A DNA stretch of 64,000 nt from Stenotrophomonas sp. SAU14A_NAIMI4_5 (GCF_003086795.1 NZ_CP026003.1:3460579-3524578), one strand, 5' to 3'. Numbered from the stretch's first letter, positions 38,273 through 47,187 are shown. The notes: generated by a model from the letters alone, not told the origin. Numbers and translations are program-made.

Positions 38273-39367
38273 ATGGTCCTGCGCCTGTCATTGCGCCTGC
38301 CTGTGAGATCGACCGTGCCGACCGCCTCTCTTCGTTCCTACACCGCCCGAGTGGCAGTGACCCTGGCGCTGGTCGCCCTCGGCCTGCTGCTGTGGCAGCT
38401 GTCGCAACTGGTCCTGCTGATCTTCGGGGCGGTGGTGGTGGCGGCACTGCTGCGGACGATCGTCGGCGCGGTGCTGCGCTACACGCCGCTCCCGGAGGGT
38501 TGGGCACTGGGCCTGACCGTGCTGCTGCTGGTGGTGCTGTTCACGGGGGCCATGTGGCTGTTCGGCTCGCAGCTGGGCGACCAGATTGCGACGCTGCGGC
38601 AGACCCTGCCCGCCGCCTGGGAACACTTCCAGGCGTGGCTGTCGGACAGCCCCATCGGCCCCACCGTGCACGAGCTGACCCAGAACGCGCAGTCCAGCGT
38701 CTCGACGATGGCGGCCCGGGCCGGGGCGCTGGCGATGTCGGCCACCGGTGGCGTCGCGGACCTGTTCCTGGTGCTGATCGGCGGCATCTATCTGGCAGCG
38801 CAACCGGACCTGTACCGTACGGGCCTGCTCAAGCTGCTGCCCACGCGCCAGCGCCCGGCCGTGGAGGACGCGCTTCACGCCAGCGGCAATGCACTGAAGG
38901 CCTGGCTGGGCGGGCAGTTGCTGGCGATGGCGGTGGTCGGGCTGCTCACCGGGCTGGGGCTGTGGGCGCTGGGTGTGCCGGTCGCGTTCGGGCTGGGCAT
39001 CATCACCGCGCTGCTGGACTTCGTCCCAATCGTCGGCCCGATCCTGGCAGCGGCACCGGCCATCCTGCTGGCGTTTACGGTCAGCCCGGAAATCGCCTTG
39101 GCCACGGTGGCGCTGTTCGTGGTCGTGCAGCAGGTGGAGGGGCATCTGCTGCAGCCGCTCATCCAGCAGCGTGCCGTCGACCTGCCCCCTGCCCTGCTGC
39201 TGTTCTCGCTGTTCGGCATCGGTGCACTGCTGGGGCCGGCAGGGATACTGCTGGCCGCACCGTTGACCGTGGTGTTGTTCGTGCTGGTCAAGCGCCTGTA
39301 TGTGGTTGAGACGCTGGGCACGCCAACACCCATTCCCGGCGACACCGCAGCCACGAAGGCCCAGTAG
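38273..39367 (+). CDS. AI-2E family transporter (PerM/TqsA-like)
   Basis: The 364-residue protein has about eight membrane segments. The family layout is visible: paired helices at the N terminus (LALVALGLLLWQLSQLVLLI), a cytoplasmic helical stretch with LPAAWEHFQAWL, and the conserved end GLGIITALLDFVPIVGPILAA followed by VVQQVEGHLLQPLIQQRAVDLPP. Members include TqsA, an exporter of the AI-2 signal, but most have unknown or ion-related substrates. The start is uncertain, since no good ribosome site precedes 38273 and a GTG around residue 14 is possible. Three palindromes begin right at its stop. Confidence 0.85.
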   Translation: MVLRLSLRLPVRSTVPTASLRSYTARVAVTLALVALGLLLWQLSQLVLLIFGAVVVAALLRTIVGAVLRYTPLPEGWALGLTVLLLVVLFTGAMWLFGSQLGDQIATLRQTLPAAWEHFQAWLSDSPIGPTVHELTQNAQSSVSTMAARAGALAMSATGGVADLFLVLIGGIYLAAQPDLYRTGLLKLLPTRQRPAVEDALHASGNALKAWLGGQLLAMAVVGLLTGLGLWALGVPVAFGLGIITALLDFVPIVGPILAAAPAILLAFTVSPEIALATVALFVVVQQVEGHLLQPLIQQRAVDLPPALLLFSLFGIGALLGPAGILLAAPLTVVLFVLVKRLYVVETLGTPTPIPGDTAATKAQ

Positions 39368-39525
39368 ATCCACGCCATGCGTGGATGGCGCTGTCCCCAA
39401 ACCCAGTAGATCCACGCCATGCGTGGATAGCGCTGTCCCCAAACCCAGTAGATCCACGCCATGCGTGGATAGCGCTGTCCCCGCATGGGGTCAGAGCCCT
39501 TTCCTGCGGAAAGGGATCCGGCCCC
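39364..39525. repeat. Three tandem GTAG units plus GGGGTCGG repeat copy 4
   Basis: Three near-identical units of about 53 nt, each GTAGATCCACGC-cat-GCGTGGAT followed by AGCGCTGTCCCC (first GGCGCTGTCCCC), run from 39364 to about 39484. They are followed by the fourth GGGGTCGG palindrome in reverse orientation (39487-39525). The third unit stops in CCGCATGGGG, joining the second repeat family directly. Confidence 0.85.
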
Positions 39526-39555
39526 GGAAGTGCGTGACGCGGGCTCGGCTCTACA

Positions 39556-39972
39556 TTACTGCAGCGTCGCTGCACCCCGCATGCGCTCGGCCTGCAGTTG
39601 CTGCTGCACATGACGGGCCAGCTCGCGTGCGGCCACCATCAGGCCCTCCATCGTCTCCGGCGGCACGGCCTGCAGCGGACCACCATGCGTGCGCGCGATG
39701 TGCGCGGCATGCATCAGCCTGGTCAGCGTGCTGATGCCGGACACGGTGCGCCTGAGACCGGCCACCGTACCGCTCTGCTGGTCGGTCAGCCCGGCACGCG
39801 TCGCCGCGTGGTCGGTGGCATCGTCGGCCTCCACCCTCTCCTGCAGGATGGACATCAGGTCACCGGGATCCTTCAGCACGGCCTCGATGCGTGTGGCGAC
39901 ATCGGCGGAGAGCACGTCGATGGAATCGCCGACCAGCTGGTGCAGGTTGGGGTAACGGGTACGGTGTGACAT
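39556..39972 (-). CDS. Hypothetical protein, 138 residues
   Basis: I do not recognise this family. The protein begins MSHRTRYPNLHQLVGDSIDV and is predicted soluble and mostly helical, with a middle rich in Asp/Glu (LQERVEADDATDHAA) and a C-terminal helix ending ARHVQQQLQAERMRGAATLQ. There is no signal peptide or Cys. The start at 39972 has GAGGAG 8 nt upstream, which decides against longer frames. It stands alone between two blocks of palindromic repeats, convergent with the AI-2E transporter gene. Confidence 0.65.
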   Translation of the reverse strand: MSHRTRYPNLHQLVGDSIDVLSADVATRIEAVLKDPGDLMSILQERVEADDATDHAATRAGLTDQQSGTVAGLRRTVSGISTLTRLMHAAHIARTHGGPLQAVPPETMEGLMVAARELARHVQQQLQAERMRGAATLQ

Positions 39973-40130
39973 GGCCGGGCTCCTCGCAGGTGACGGGGCA
40001 TCTGGCCATCCGCGCGGGCGAATGTCAGGAGGCAAATGCGTCACAGCGGTCCGTGGCACGGGAAAGCACGCTGGTCCGTCGACAGAAGCCGAGGCCATGA
40101 ATGCCAGTTACGACAATGGAGCAACTCAGT

Positions 40131-40510
40131 AGATCCACGCCATGCGTGGATGAGGACATCCGCAGTGCGGACCAACGGTCCGCACCCACCATTCAACCGG
40201 CGCGGTCATCCGCAGTGCGGACCAACGGTCCGCACCCACCATTCACCCGGCGCGGTCATCCGCAGTGCGGACCAACGGTCCGCACCCACCATTCACCCGG
40301 CGCGGTCATCCACAGTGCGGACCAACGGTCCGCACCCACCATTCACCCGGCGCGGTCATCCACAGTGCGGACCAACGGTCCGCACCCACCACATATCGGG
40401 CGTCCGCACCCACCATTCACCCGGCGCGGTCATCCATAGTGCGGGCCAACGGTCCGCACCCACCACATATCGGGCGTCCGCACCCACCATTCACCCCGCG
40501 CCGCACCCAC
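40131..40510. repeat. 50-bp tandem palindrome array (about six units)
   Basis: After one ordinary GTAG palindrome at 40131-40152, a 50-bp unit (CATCCGCAGTGCGGACCAAC continuing through GGTCCGCACCCACCATTCAC and CCGGCGCGGT) repeats head-to-tail from 40157. Units 1-4 are almost identical, units 5 and 6 carry an extra CACATATCGGGCGTCCGCACCC insert of about 24 nt, and the last is cut at 40510. Each unit holds one GTGCGGACC/GGTCCGCAC hairpin. No coding evidence; it fills the 553-nt gap before the kinase stop codon. Confidence 0.9.
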
Positions 40511-40525
40511 CGCAGCAAGCTGGCG

Positions 40526-41893
40526 TCAGAGCGGCTTCGGCGAGAACGTCAGCGTGGCGATCACACCGCGATCGCCACCGGGGCGCACGCTCACCTGCCA
40601 CCCGTACAGATCGCACAGGCGGCTGACGATCGACAGGCCGATGCCGCCGCCCTGCGAGTGGCCGGCATGGGTGCCGCGATAACCGCGCTGGAACAGCTTG
40701 GCGGCATCTTCTTCGCTCAGGCCAGGACCACTGTCGGTCACCGACACCGCATTGCTGCTGACGTGCACGCGCACGCTGCCATCCTGCGAATACTTCACGG
40801 CATTGCCGATGAGGTTGCCCAGCGCCACCGACAGGGCGGCGTCGGGGGAATCGATCACCAGGTCGCGCTCGCCTTCCAGCACCAGCTCCAGCGGCTTGCC
40901 GCCGAGCTGTGCGCGATGTGCATCCAGCAGCTGCTCGGCCACCCGCGCCACGTTGCTGGTGCCCTGCCCGCGCTCGTTGCGCGACAGCAGCAGCAAGGCG
41001 CCGATCAGATCGCTGCACTGCTGTTCGGCACGCTGGATGCGCTGCAGGCGTTGCAGCACCTTCTCGTCCAGGCCGGGGCGGGTCAGCAGCAGCTCGGTCG
41101 CGCCGCGGATCACCGCCAGTGGCGTGCGCAGTTCGTGGCTGACGTCGGCATTGAACTCACGGTCGCGCTGCACGACCTCGGTCAGGCGTGAGGAATAGTC
41201 ATCCAGCGCCTGCGCCAGTTGGCCCACTTCGTCGTCGGGGAAACGCGGCGCCAGCGGCTCGGGATCGCTGGTGCCGCCGCGATAGGCACGCAGCCGCGCG
41301 GCCAGGTCGGACACCGGCTTCATCACCTTCGACGCCGACCACCAGCCCAGCACCAGCGACAGCAGGCTGAAGACCAGCACCGACAGCACCAGCGCGCGGT
41401 TGAGCTGCTGCCCGCCGCGCACGCTGTCGGTCATGTCATAGGCGAGGAAGAACCAGGCGTCAGGCGTCTTGCGCACGGCCAGTTTGTAAGAATACTGCTC
41501 ACCGTGCTCGTCACCGGTGACGGTATGGATGCCATCGGGGAAGGCCGCCCACTGCGCACGCTCCTCCCTCACCCGCTCGAACTTGTCCTTTGGATAGGCA
41601 AATGCGCGGATCTGCTGCACCGGGAGGTCGGGGCTGCGCAGGGGATCTTCGTAATAACGCCGAGCGTATTCGTCGATGTTGCGGTTCATCACATCCTCTA
41701 CCAGCTGGGTTTCCACACGCATGCGGGCCCAGTTGGTGGCGAATGCGAACAGTGTCGTCAGGCAGAAGCCCAACAACACGAACGAGACGATGATGCGACT
41801 GCGCAGGCGCCGCCGATAGGGCGTGCGCCGACGCTCCCCCTTGGTTGCCACCGAATCAGGCTTCCGGGAGGGCGATGCGGTATCCGATGCCAT
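40526..41893 (-). CDS. Two-component sensor histidine kinase (PhoQ/ColS-like)
   Basis: The 455-residue kinase has a membrane segment at about residues 33-52 (IIVSFVLLGFCLTTLFAFAT), a periplasmic domain of about 130 residues rich in Asp/Glu, and a second segment near 190-210 (ALVLSVLVFSLLSLVLGWW). A HAMP region and a HisKA domain with REFNADVSHELRTPLAVIRG follow, then an ATPase domain ending GIGLSIVSRLCDLYG. It pairs with the response regulator whose 3' end it overlaps by 38 nt. From memory of xanthomonad gene order near pilD this may be the ColS/ColR pair; PhoQ-like is the safer label. Confidence 0.88.
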   Translation of the reverse strand: MASDTASPSRKPDSVATKGERRRTPYRRRLRSRIIVSFVLLGFCLTTLFAFATNWARMRVETQLVEDVMNRNIDEYARRYYEDPLRSPDLPVQQIRAFAYPKDKFERVREERAQWAAFPDGIHTVTGDEHGEQYSYKLAVRKTPDAWFFLAYDMTDSVRGGQQLNRALVLSVLVFSLLSLVLGWWSASKVMKPVSDLAARLRAYRGGTSDPEPLAPRFPDDEVGQLAQALDDYSSRLTEVVQRDREFNADVSHELRTPLAVIRGATELLLTRPGLDEKVLQRLQRIQRAEQQCSDLIGALLLLSRNERGQGTSNVARVAEQLLDAHRAQLGGKPLELVLEGERDLVIDSPDAALSVALGNLIGNAVKYSQDGSVRVHVSSNAVSVTDSGPGLSEEDAAKLFQRGYRGTHAGHSQGGGIGLSIVSRLCDLYGWQVSVRPGGDRGVIATLTFSPKPL

Positions 41894-42533
41894 GGCGGGT
41901 CTGGATCAGCGGCACTTCAAACGGCTTGTCGACCACGGCGCGTAGGCCGTGGATGTGTACGCGCAGGGAATCCGAATCCGGCAGCTCTTCGCCCCAGACG
42001 CGGGTTTCCAGTTCCTGGCGGGTGACCACGGCCGGAGCGGCCTCCATCAGCGCCTGCAGGATCTTCAACGCAGTCGGGTTGAGCTGCAGCAGCTTGCCCT
42101 GGCGGCGCACTTCCAGCGTGTCCAGGTTGTATTCCAGGTCGCCGGTTTCCAGCACCCGGGTCTGCACACCCTTGCCGCGGCGCGACAGGGCGTTGAGGCG
42201 GACTTCCACTTCCTGCAGGGCGAACGGCTTGATCAGGTAGTCATCGGCACCCGAATCGAAACCAGCCAGCTTGTTGTCCAGCGAATCGCGCGCGGTCAGC
42301 ATCAGCACCGGGGTCTGCTTGCGCGCTTCGTTGCGAAGCTTGCGGCAGACTTCGATGCCGTCCATGCCCGGCAGGTTGAGGTCCAGCACGATCGCGTCGA
42401 ACTCGTGCACCACGGCCAGGTGCAACCCGGTCACACCGTCGGCAGCGAAGTCCACCGTGTGGCCCCGGTCCTCGAGGTAATCGCCAAGGTTGGCTGCGAT
42501 GTCGCTGTTGTCTTCGATTACGAGAATACGCAC
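41856..42533 (-). CDS. OmpR-family response regulator (PhoP/ColR-like)
   Basis: The 225-residue regulator has a receiver domain (MRILVIEDNSDIAANLGDYL; phospho-acceptor Asp in AIVLDLNLPGMDG, residue about 51; Lys in DYLIKPF) and a winged-helix output domain (LLQLNPTALKILQALMEAAP, WGEELPDSDSLRVHIHGLR). It binds DNA and responds to the kinase encoded next. It leads the operon, and transcription should start in the 140-nt region to the right, which also holds the hairpin at 42593. The regulon cannot be told from sequence. Confidence 0.92.
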   Translation of the reverse strand: MRILVIEDNSDIAANLGDYLEDRGHTVDFAADGVTGLHLAVVHEFDAIVLDLNLPGMDGIEVCRKLRNEARKQTPVLMLTARDSLDNKLAGFDSGADDYLIKPFALQEVEVRLNALSRRGKGVQTRVLETGDLEYNLDTLEVRRQGKLLQLNPTALKILQALMEAAPAVVTRQELETRVWGEELPDSDSLRVHIHGLRAVVDKPFEVPLIQTRHGIGYRIALPEA

Positions 42534-42592
42534 TGGGACCTCTGATTCATTAAGGGTCGTCGGGGGATGCCAACGCGCTCAAGATGCGCCTG

Positions 42593-42619
42593 AGCGGGTG
42601 GACGCCACGTCTACCCGCT
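42593..42619 (-). terminator. Probable terminator hairpin after the 159-residue exported protein
   Basis: AGCGGGTGGACG and CGTCTACCCGCT pair over 12 positions with one mismatch around CCA. It lies between the stop of the upstream minus-strand gene and the regulator start. There is no long U-tract, so termination is only likely. Confidence 0.4.
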
Positions 42620-42672
42620 GAACGATACAGGTTGCAGTCTTAACATTTCGTGCGGACTGCGGGCGGCCCGGC

Positions 42673-43152
42673 TCACTTCCTGTAGTTGTAGTTGTTCTGG
42701 CGGTCCTGCAGCGTCTTGCGGCTGACCTCTTCGGCCTGGCGCCGCTGCGCCACCGTCATGCACACCCGCTGCGGCAGGTTGCTGCCGATGGTGCGTTCGC
42801 GACGGCAGACCATGCGGCTGTCGGCGTGGGCGTTGGTCAGGATCGTGTTGACCTTTTCCTGGTCGTTGAAGATCTCGACGCGAGCCTCCTGGCTCAGTTC
42901 ATCCACCCGCTGATGGTCCCCCATCTTGAGGCGGATGCGCCCCAGCGCCTGTTGCACCTCGCTCTTCTGCTCCAGGCTGATCTCGCTGTAATTGTCGGAC
43001 CTCATCGCTTTTTCGATGGCGTCGATCTGCTCGGCCACCGGCGCGGTCGCGTCAAGCGCGACCCGGCCATCCTTGTCGGCACGGGCATGTGCAGTGAACG
43101 CCAAGGTGATTCCCAGGCCCAAGGCCAAGCCAAGCGTGGTCATGCGATGCAT
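42673..43152 (-). CDS. Exported protein of unknown function, intact tandem paralogue
   Basis: The 159-residue protein has a signal peptide (TTLGLALGLGITLAFTAHARA). A mature part begins around DKDGRVALDATAPVAEQIDAI, with a conserved core EISLEQKSEVQQALGRIRLKMGD and IFNDQEKVNTILTNAHADSRMVC. Two cysteines are conserved in the paralogue (MVCRRER, RVCMTVAQRR). AGGGG lies 6 nt upstream of the ATG at 43152. The gene to the right is a same-length paralogue broken by a stop codon. I do not know a family function; a periplasmic role is inferred. Confidence 0.75.
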   Translation of the reverse strand: MHRMTTLGLALGLGITLAFTAHARADKDGRVALDATAPVAEQIDAIEKAMRSDNYSEISLEQKSEVQQALGRIRLKMGDHQRVDELSQEARVEIFNDQEKVNTILTNAHADSRMVCRRERTIGSNLPQRVCMTVAQRRQAEEVSRKTLQDRQNNYNYRK

Positions 43153-43248
43153 AGTTTCCCCTGTTATCGTCCGTGAAGAATGGCCCACTCTACGAGCGTG
43201 CAGATGCGCCTACAAGTGACTGCCGGCAGGGTGTGCGATTGCCATCCG

Positions 43249-43728
43249 TCAGCGCCCGGCAGGCGGCGGCGAGAGCGTCCTGTAGCTGCGCTGGTCGTTG
43301 AGCAGCGCCTTGCCCCTTTCCTCGATCCGGCGGCGTTCGGCCACGGTCAGGCAGCGGCTCTTGGGCATGTTGCTGCCCGTGGAGCGGGTGTGCTGGCAGA
43401 CCAGGCGGCTGTCCGCATGGGCGCGGCTAAGGATGGTGTTGATCCGCTCCTGGTCGTTGAAGACCTCGTTCTGCACTGCTGGCGGCAGTTCCTGCGCCGT
43501 CTGCCGGTCGCCCACGCGCAGGGTGATGCGCTCCAGCGACTGCCGGACCTGGGCACGGTCATCGGCTGAAATCTCGGCGTACTCGCCGTTGTCCAGCGCC
43601 TTTTCGACCTTGCGCACCTACTCGGCCACCGGGGCCTGCCGATCCATCTGGACCACGGGCTTTTCCGATGCGGCCTGGGCCGCCGCGGACAGGCCCAGCA
43701 ACATCGCAACCACGGTAATGCGGTACAT
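43249..43728 (-). pseudogene. Tandem paralogue with an in-frame amber codon
   Basis: From the ATG at 43728 (GGGAGG 7 nt upstream) the frame gives a signal peptide (MYRITVVAMLLGLSAAAQA), then QMDRQAPVAE and a TAG stop at 43618-43620. It continues in frame for 122 more residues (RKVEKALDNGEYAEISADDR, VFNDQERINTILSRAHADSRLVC) to 43249. The full frame is 480 nt, exactly the length of the intact neighbour, and the stop sits where the neighbour has Gln in APVAEQ, so a CAG-to-TAG change explains it. The 3' part alone would lack a signal peptide. Confidence 0.85.
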
Positions 43729-43832
43729 CGCCAACCTCCCGATCCATCCCGGAACGAAGGCCCAACTCTACGAGCCGCCCCGCCCCGCCACAAGGGACCT
43801 TTGACCGGGGTCCGCCGGGGCTGGGCCGGGCA

Positions 43833-43866
43833 TAAAAAAGACCCAGGCGGTCTACCCGCCTGGGCC
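43833..43866 (-). terminator. Intrinsic terminator downstream of rimK
   Basis: On the minus strand CCCAGGCGG-gtaga-CCGCCTGGG is followed by TCTTTTTTATG. It lies about 130 nt after the rimK stop and upstream of the pseudogene, ending the rimK transcript. Confidence 0.85.
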
Positions 43867-43996
43867 TGAAGTCGTATCCCGATTACCGATCCTGCTGAGA
43901 GGCAGAGCTGCGGTTCGCTGAAGCCTACGCCGGGCCCGATTAAAGGCGTGTTAAACCTGGCGGCGATCCTTCAGGAAAATTTCAAGGCATTGATAA

Positions 43997-44875
43997 TCAA
44001 GGCTTTTTAATCTTCTCGACGTGGGCAATGATGCGCGATGCCACGTCCACCTGGCAGGCCGCTTCGATGCCTTCCAGGCCCGGCGTGGAGTTGACCTCCA
44101 GCACCAGCGGGCCGCGCTCGGAGCGGATCAGGTCGACCCCGCATACCGACAGGCCCAGCGCCTTGGCCGAGCGCACCGCCACCTGCTGTTCAGCCCGGCT
44201 GGCCTTGGCCGGCACTGCCGTGCCACCGGCATGCAGGTTGGAGCGGAAGTCGCCTTCCGGCGCCTGCCGCTGCATGGAGGCCACCACCTGGTCGCCCACC
44301 ACGAAGCAGCGCAGGTCAGCGCCCTTGGCCTCGCCGATGAACTCCTGCATGAGGAAGTTGGCGTACAGGCCGCGCAGGGCTTCGACAATGCCGCGCGAGG
44401 CGCTGGCCTTCTCGGTGAGGATGACGCCGCGACCCTGGGTGCCCTCGTTGAGTTTCACCACGTGCGGCGGCGGGCCGAGCATCGACAGCAGGTCGACCGT
44501 ATCGTCCGGGTTGTCGCCGAATACCGTCACCGGCATGTCGATGCCCTTGGCCGCCAGCAGCTGGTGCGCGCGCAGCTTGTCGCGCGAACGCAGGATCGCG
44601 TCGGACGGATTGGGGGTGCGCGCGCCCATCAGTTCGAACTGGCGCAGCACGGCGGTGCCGTAGCGGGTGATGGAGGCACCGATGCGCGGAATGACCACGT
44701 CCACGCCGGTCATCGGCCGACCCTTGTAGTGCATGGAAAAGCCATCGGCGGCGATGCGCATGTAGCAGCGCAGCGGGTCGAGGATACGGACGGTGTGGCC
44801 ACGTGCACGGGCCGCCTCGACCAGCCGGCGGGTGGAGTACAGCGAGCTGTTGCGGGACAGGATGGCGAGCTTCAT
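43997..44875 (-). CDS. rimK: Ribosomal protein S6 modification enzyme RimK (ATP-grasp ligase)
   Basis: The 292-residue protein begins [20 protein letters not shown] and has the ATP-grasp features [39 protein letters not shown] and [20 protein letters not shown]. This is the RimK sequence with few changes. RimK adds glutamates to the C terminus of ribosomal protein S6. The start at 44875 is the conserved one; the longer frame upstream is not family-like. It may share a transcript with the 80-residue gene upstream (88 nt gap). Confidence 0.92.
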   Translation of the reverse strand: MKLAILSRNSSLYSTRRLVEAARARGHTVRILDPLRCYMRIAADGFSMHYKGRPMTGVDVVIPRIGASITRYGTAVLRQFELMGARTPNPSDAILRSRDKLRAHQLLAAKGIDMPVTVFGDNPDDTVDLLSMLGPPPHVVKLNEGTQGRGVILTEKASASRGIVEALRGLYANFLMQEFIGEAKGADLRCFVVGDQVVASMQRQAPEGDFRSNLHAGGTAVPAKASRAEQQVAVRSAKALGLSVCGVDLIRSERGPLVLEVNSTPGLEGIEAACQVDVASRIIAHVEKIKKP

Positions 44876-44963
44876 CGCGGTGGCAGTGGACGGCAGGCGC
44901 GCAGCATAGCGCGGCGGCGTTGCGGCGGGATGATGCTGCCGACACAGGCCTGTCGACGTGCCT

Positions 44964-45206
44964 TCAGTCGCTGTCCGCCGCGTCTGCGGCGCAGCCCCGC
45001 GCGGCTTCACCCAGGGCCGCCACGCAGGTCATCTGCAGGGTCGAACCACTGAAGGCTTCACGGTAGATCTGTTCGATGACCTCTGCAGCCTGCGGCCCCC
45101 CGGCCCGACCCAGCGCGCGCACCGCTTCGAGCTGCTTGTTTGAGCCGGTGCCAGCAGACAGGAAGATCTGGTGCAGCAGGGCGACGATGTCCTTGTGGTT
45201 CTTCAT
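44964..45206 (-). CDS. Small HEAT-like hypothetical protein, 80 residues
   Basis: The 80-residue protein ([20 protein letters not shown], then [25 protein letters not shown]) consists of two or three short helical pairs with an ALGxAG spacing, resembling HEAT or PBS-lyase repeats. AAGGGAAA lies upstream of the ATG. It ends with an acidic tail (ADAADSD). It is the last core gene before the presumed island boundary, 88 nt upstream of rimK. Function unknown; possibly a protein-protein adaptor. Confidence 0.65.
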   Translation of the reverse strand: MKNHKDIVALLHQIFLSAGTGSNKQLEAVRALGRAGGPQAAEVIEQIYREAFSGSTLQMTCVAALGEAARGCAADAADSD

Positions 45207-45294
45207 GCTTCGGGTTTCCCTTGGCGTTGAAGAACGCTAGCGGGCCGCTGGCCCTGCCCGCCATGAGGATTGTTGAAACCCTCGCTCACGGCCG

Positions 45295-45330
45295 AAAAAA
45301 AAACCCGGCAACGGCGCGGCCGTTACCGGG
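45295..45330 (-). terminator. Strong terminator, probably of a lost or displaced tRNA-Gly gene
   Basis: On the minus strand CCCGGTAACGGC-cgc-GCCGTTGCCGGG (one G-T wobble) is followed by nine T residues. It lies 11 nt after the tRNA 3'-end fragment at 45342, as expected for a native tRNA terminator, and before the 80-residue gene. Confidence 0.85.
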
Positions 45331-45341
45331 GTTCTGGAAGC

Positions 45342-45359
45342 TGGAGCGGGCGAAGGGAA
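45342..45359 (-). other. Putative attachment half-site: 3' end of tRNA-Gly(CCC)
   Basis: The minus strand reads TTCCCTTCGCCCGCTCCA, identical to the last 18 nt (T-arm end, acceptor stem, CCA) of bacterial tRNA-Gly(CCC). The expected 5' partner GCGGGCG is absent in the next 60-80 nt, so there is no complete tRNA here. Together with the terminator and the change in gene content to the right, this fits one end (att) of an element integrated at a tRNA gene. The intact tRNA would be at the far end, beyond the window. Confidence 0.7.
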
Positions 45360-45547
45360 CAGAATCCTCCCACGCCAACCGATTGATTTCCCTAGCTTAT
45401 CCCAGCAGGAGGGTGATCCAAAATGATGCCTCGGATGATACCCCACGGCCTTCCTGATGTCTTCAGCCCATCGTCTAGCCCCCTCGGTGTTCTTGGGCAG
45501 ATGGGAACGCGCTACTCTCTGGGCACTCATCAGGGGGATGCAACACC

Positions 45548-47176
45548 ATGGGACGACGGAGCGGCCTGGAAGGATTTTTGCGGGCAGCTGGCCGGGCAGC
45601 GGCCGCAGCGCAGCGGGAGAGCAAGCGCCGAGAGCGGATGCAGGCCACGCAGCTGAGACAGTTGGAGCGCCATCAGCGTATGGCAGCCGCTCAGCAGATG
45701 CGGGAGCTGCGCGCGATGGAAAAGGAAGAAAAGGCGGCAGCCCGTTTGGCCAAGGCCGAATACCTTCAGGATCGACAGGCGGAGGCCGACGACCTCAACG
45801 CCGAGCTAAAAGACCGGCTGGAGGAGCTGGAGGGGTTGCTCCTTCACACCCTCTCGGTGAATGACACCATCAGCTTCGACAGCCTGCGGCACACGGATCC
45901 TCACCCCACCTTCAAGACACCCAAGGAGTTGATGCCAGGCGTGGCCCCAGCCCCGGTTGACGTGCTCGCCCCCACCGGCCTTGCACGGTTCTGGCCGGGC
46001 GCTGGAAAGCGACACTTGGCGGCTCAAACGGCAGCACGAGATACCCATCAACAGGCTCTGGAGCAGTTTCAGAGTGCGGAAGCGCAAAAAAGAAAACGCC
46101 TGACCGACCTACGAACCGAACATGAGGCGGCTCGCGCCCTCTACGATGCCGATGTGGCTCGTCGGAACGCGGAAGTTGATGCCTTTCAGCAGGCTTACAA
46201 CGCGCACGAGCCAGACGCCGTCGTCGCCTACAACGACATGGTGCTGACACGCTCGGAATACCCCGCCGAGGGCTTCCCGCAGTCCTTCAAGCTGGCCTAC
46301 GCAGAGGAATTCAAGGAACTGGTCATAGAGTATGACCTCCCAGAGGTGTCCGTCATTCCTGCCGAATCGGACTACCGCTACGTCAAGACCCGGGATGCTA
46401 TCGACGCCAAGGCGCGTAAGGCAAGCGACATCAAAGCGCTCTACCAGGACATCATCGCCTCCATCACCTTGCGCACGCTGCACGAGGTGTTTGAAGCCGA
46501 CCAAGCGGATGCCTTAGCGTTGGTGACCTTCAATGGCGTGGTCGATGCACACGACCCCACCACTGGGCAAGAGGTCCGCGTCCCTGTGGTCTCGGTCCGC
46601 GCGACCAAGGCCGCCTTCCTGCAACTACGGCTGGACCGAGTGGAAAAAATCCCATGCCTCCGAAACTTGGGCGCTCAGGTATCCAGCCGGCCGGATGAGC
46701 TACAAGCCATCAAGCCGATTGTTGAGTTCAACATGGTCGATAAGCGCTTCATTGCCCAGACAGACGTGCTCTCGGGCCTGGAGTCGCGGCCCAATCTGCT
46801 GGAGCTGACCCCTGGTGAGTTCGAAGCGCTGGTATCGAATCTCTTTAGTCAAATGGGGTTGGATACGAAGCTGACACGCAGCTCCCGCGACGGCGGCGTG
46901 GATGCGGTGGCCTTCGACACCCGCCCGGTGCTGGGTGGAAAGGTCGTCATTCAAGCCAAGCGCTATAAGGACACAGCGGGCGTCAGCGCGGTTCGGGACC
47001 TCTACGGAACCATGCTCAACGAAGGTGCCAGCAAAGGCATCCTAGTTTGCACCAGCGGCTACGGCACTGCGGCGTTCGAGTTCGCAAAGGATAAGCCCAT
47101 CGAGTTGATCGATGGAGGCGGCCTGCTCTACCTCTTGAGGGAGCATGCAGGCCTTGATGCACGTATCGCAGCGTAA
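45548..47176 (+). CDS. Coiled-coil protein with C-terminal Mrr-type restriction endonuclease domain
   Basis: The 542-residue protein begins with long charged coiled-coil stretches (residues about 20-110 and 150-220, rich in Arg, Glu, Gln, Ala). Its last 130 residues form an Mrr_cat PD-(D/E)xK nuclease: LTPGEFEALVSNLFSQMGLD, then SRDGGVDAVAF (catalytic Asp near residue 452) and VVIQAKRYK (QxK, near 468), and CTSGYGTAAFEFAKD. It should cut foreign, probably modified, DNA. GGGGG lies about 10 nt upstream of the ATG. The next gene begins 11 nt later, so they form a two-gene operon at the island edge. Confidence 0.85.
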   Translation: MGRRSGLEGFLRAAGRAAAAAQRESKRRERMQATQLRQLERHQRMAAAQQMRELRAMEKEEKAAARLAKAEYLQDRQAEADDLNAELKDRLEELEGLLLHTLSVNDTISFDSLRHTDPHPTFKTPKELMPGVAPAPVDVLAPTGLARFWPGAGKRHLAAQTAARDTHQQALEQFQSAEAQKRKRLTDLRTEHEAARALYDADVARRNAEVDAFQQAYNAHEPDAVVAYNDMVLTRSEYPAEGFPQSFKLAYAEEFKELVIEYDLPEVSVIPAESDYRYVKTRDAIDAKARKASDIKALYQDIIASITLRTLHEVFEADQADALALVTFNGVVDAHDPTTGQEVRVPVVSVRATKAAFLQLRLDRVEKIPCLRNLGAQVSSRPDELQAIKPIVEFNMVDKRFIAQTDVLSGLESRPNLLELTPGEFEALVSNLFSQMGLDTKLTRSSRDGGVDAVAFDTRPVLGGKVVIQAKRYKDTAGVSAVRDLYGTMLNEGASKGILVCTSGYGTAAFEFAKDKPIELIDGGGLLYLLREHAGLDARIAA

Positions 47177-47187
47177 GGACCAACAAA

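Noticed and set aside
40157..40510. CRISPR array
   Set aside because: Repeats are contiguous, with no unique spacers, and the unit is itself a palindrome; no cas genes.
45342..45420. Complete tRNA-Gly gene
   Set aside because: Only the last 18 nt match; the 5' acceptor strand GCGGGCG and D/anticodon arms cannot be found.
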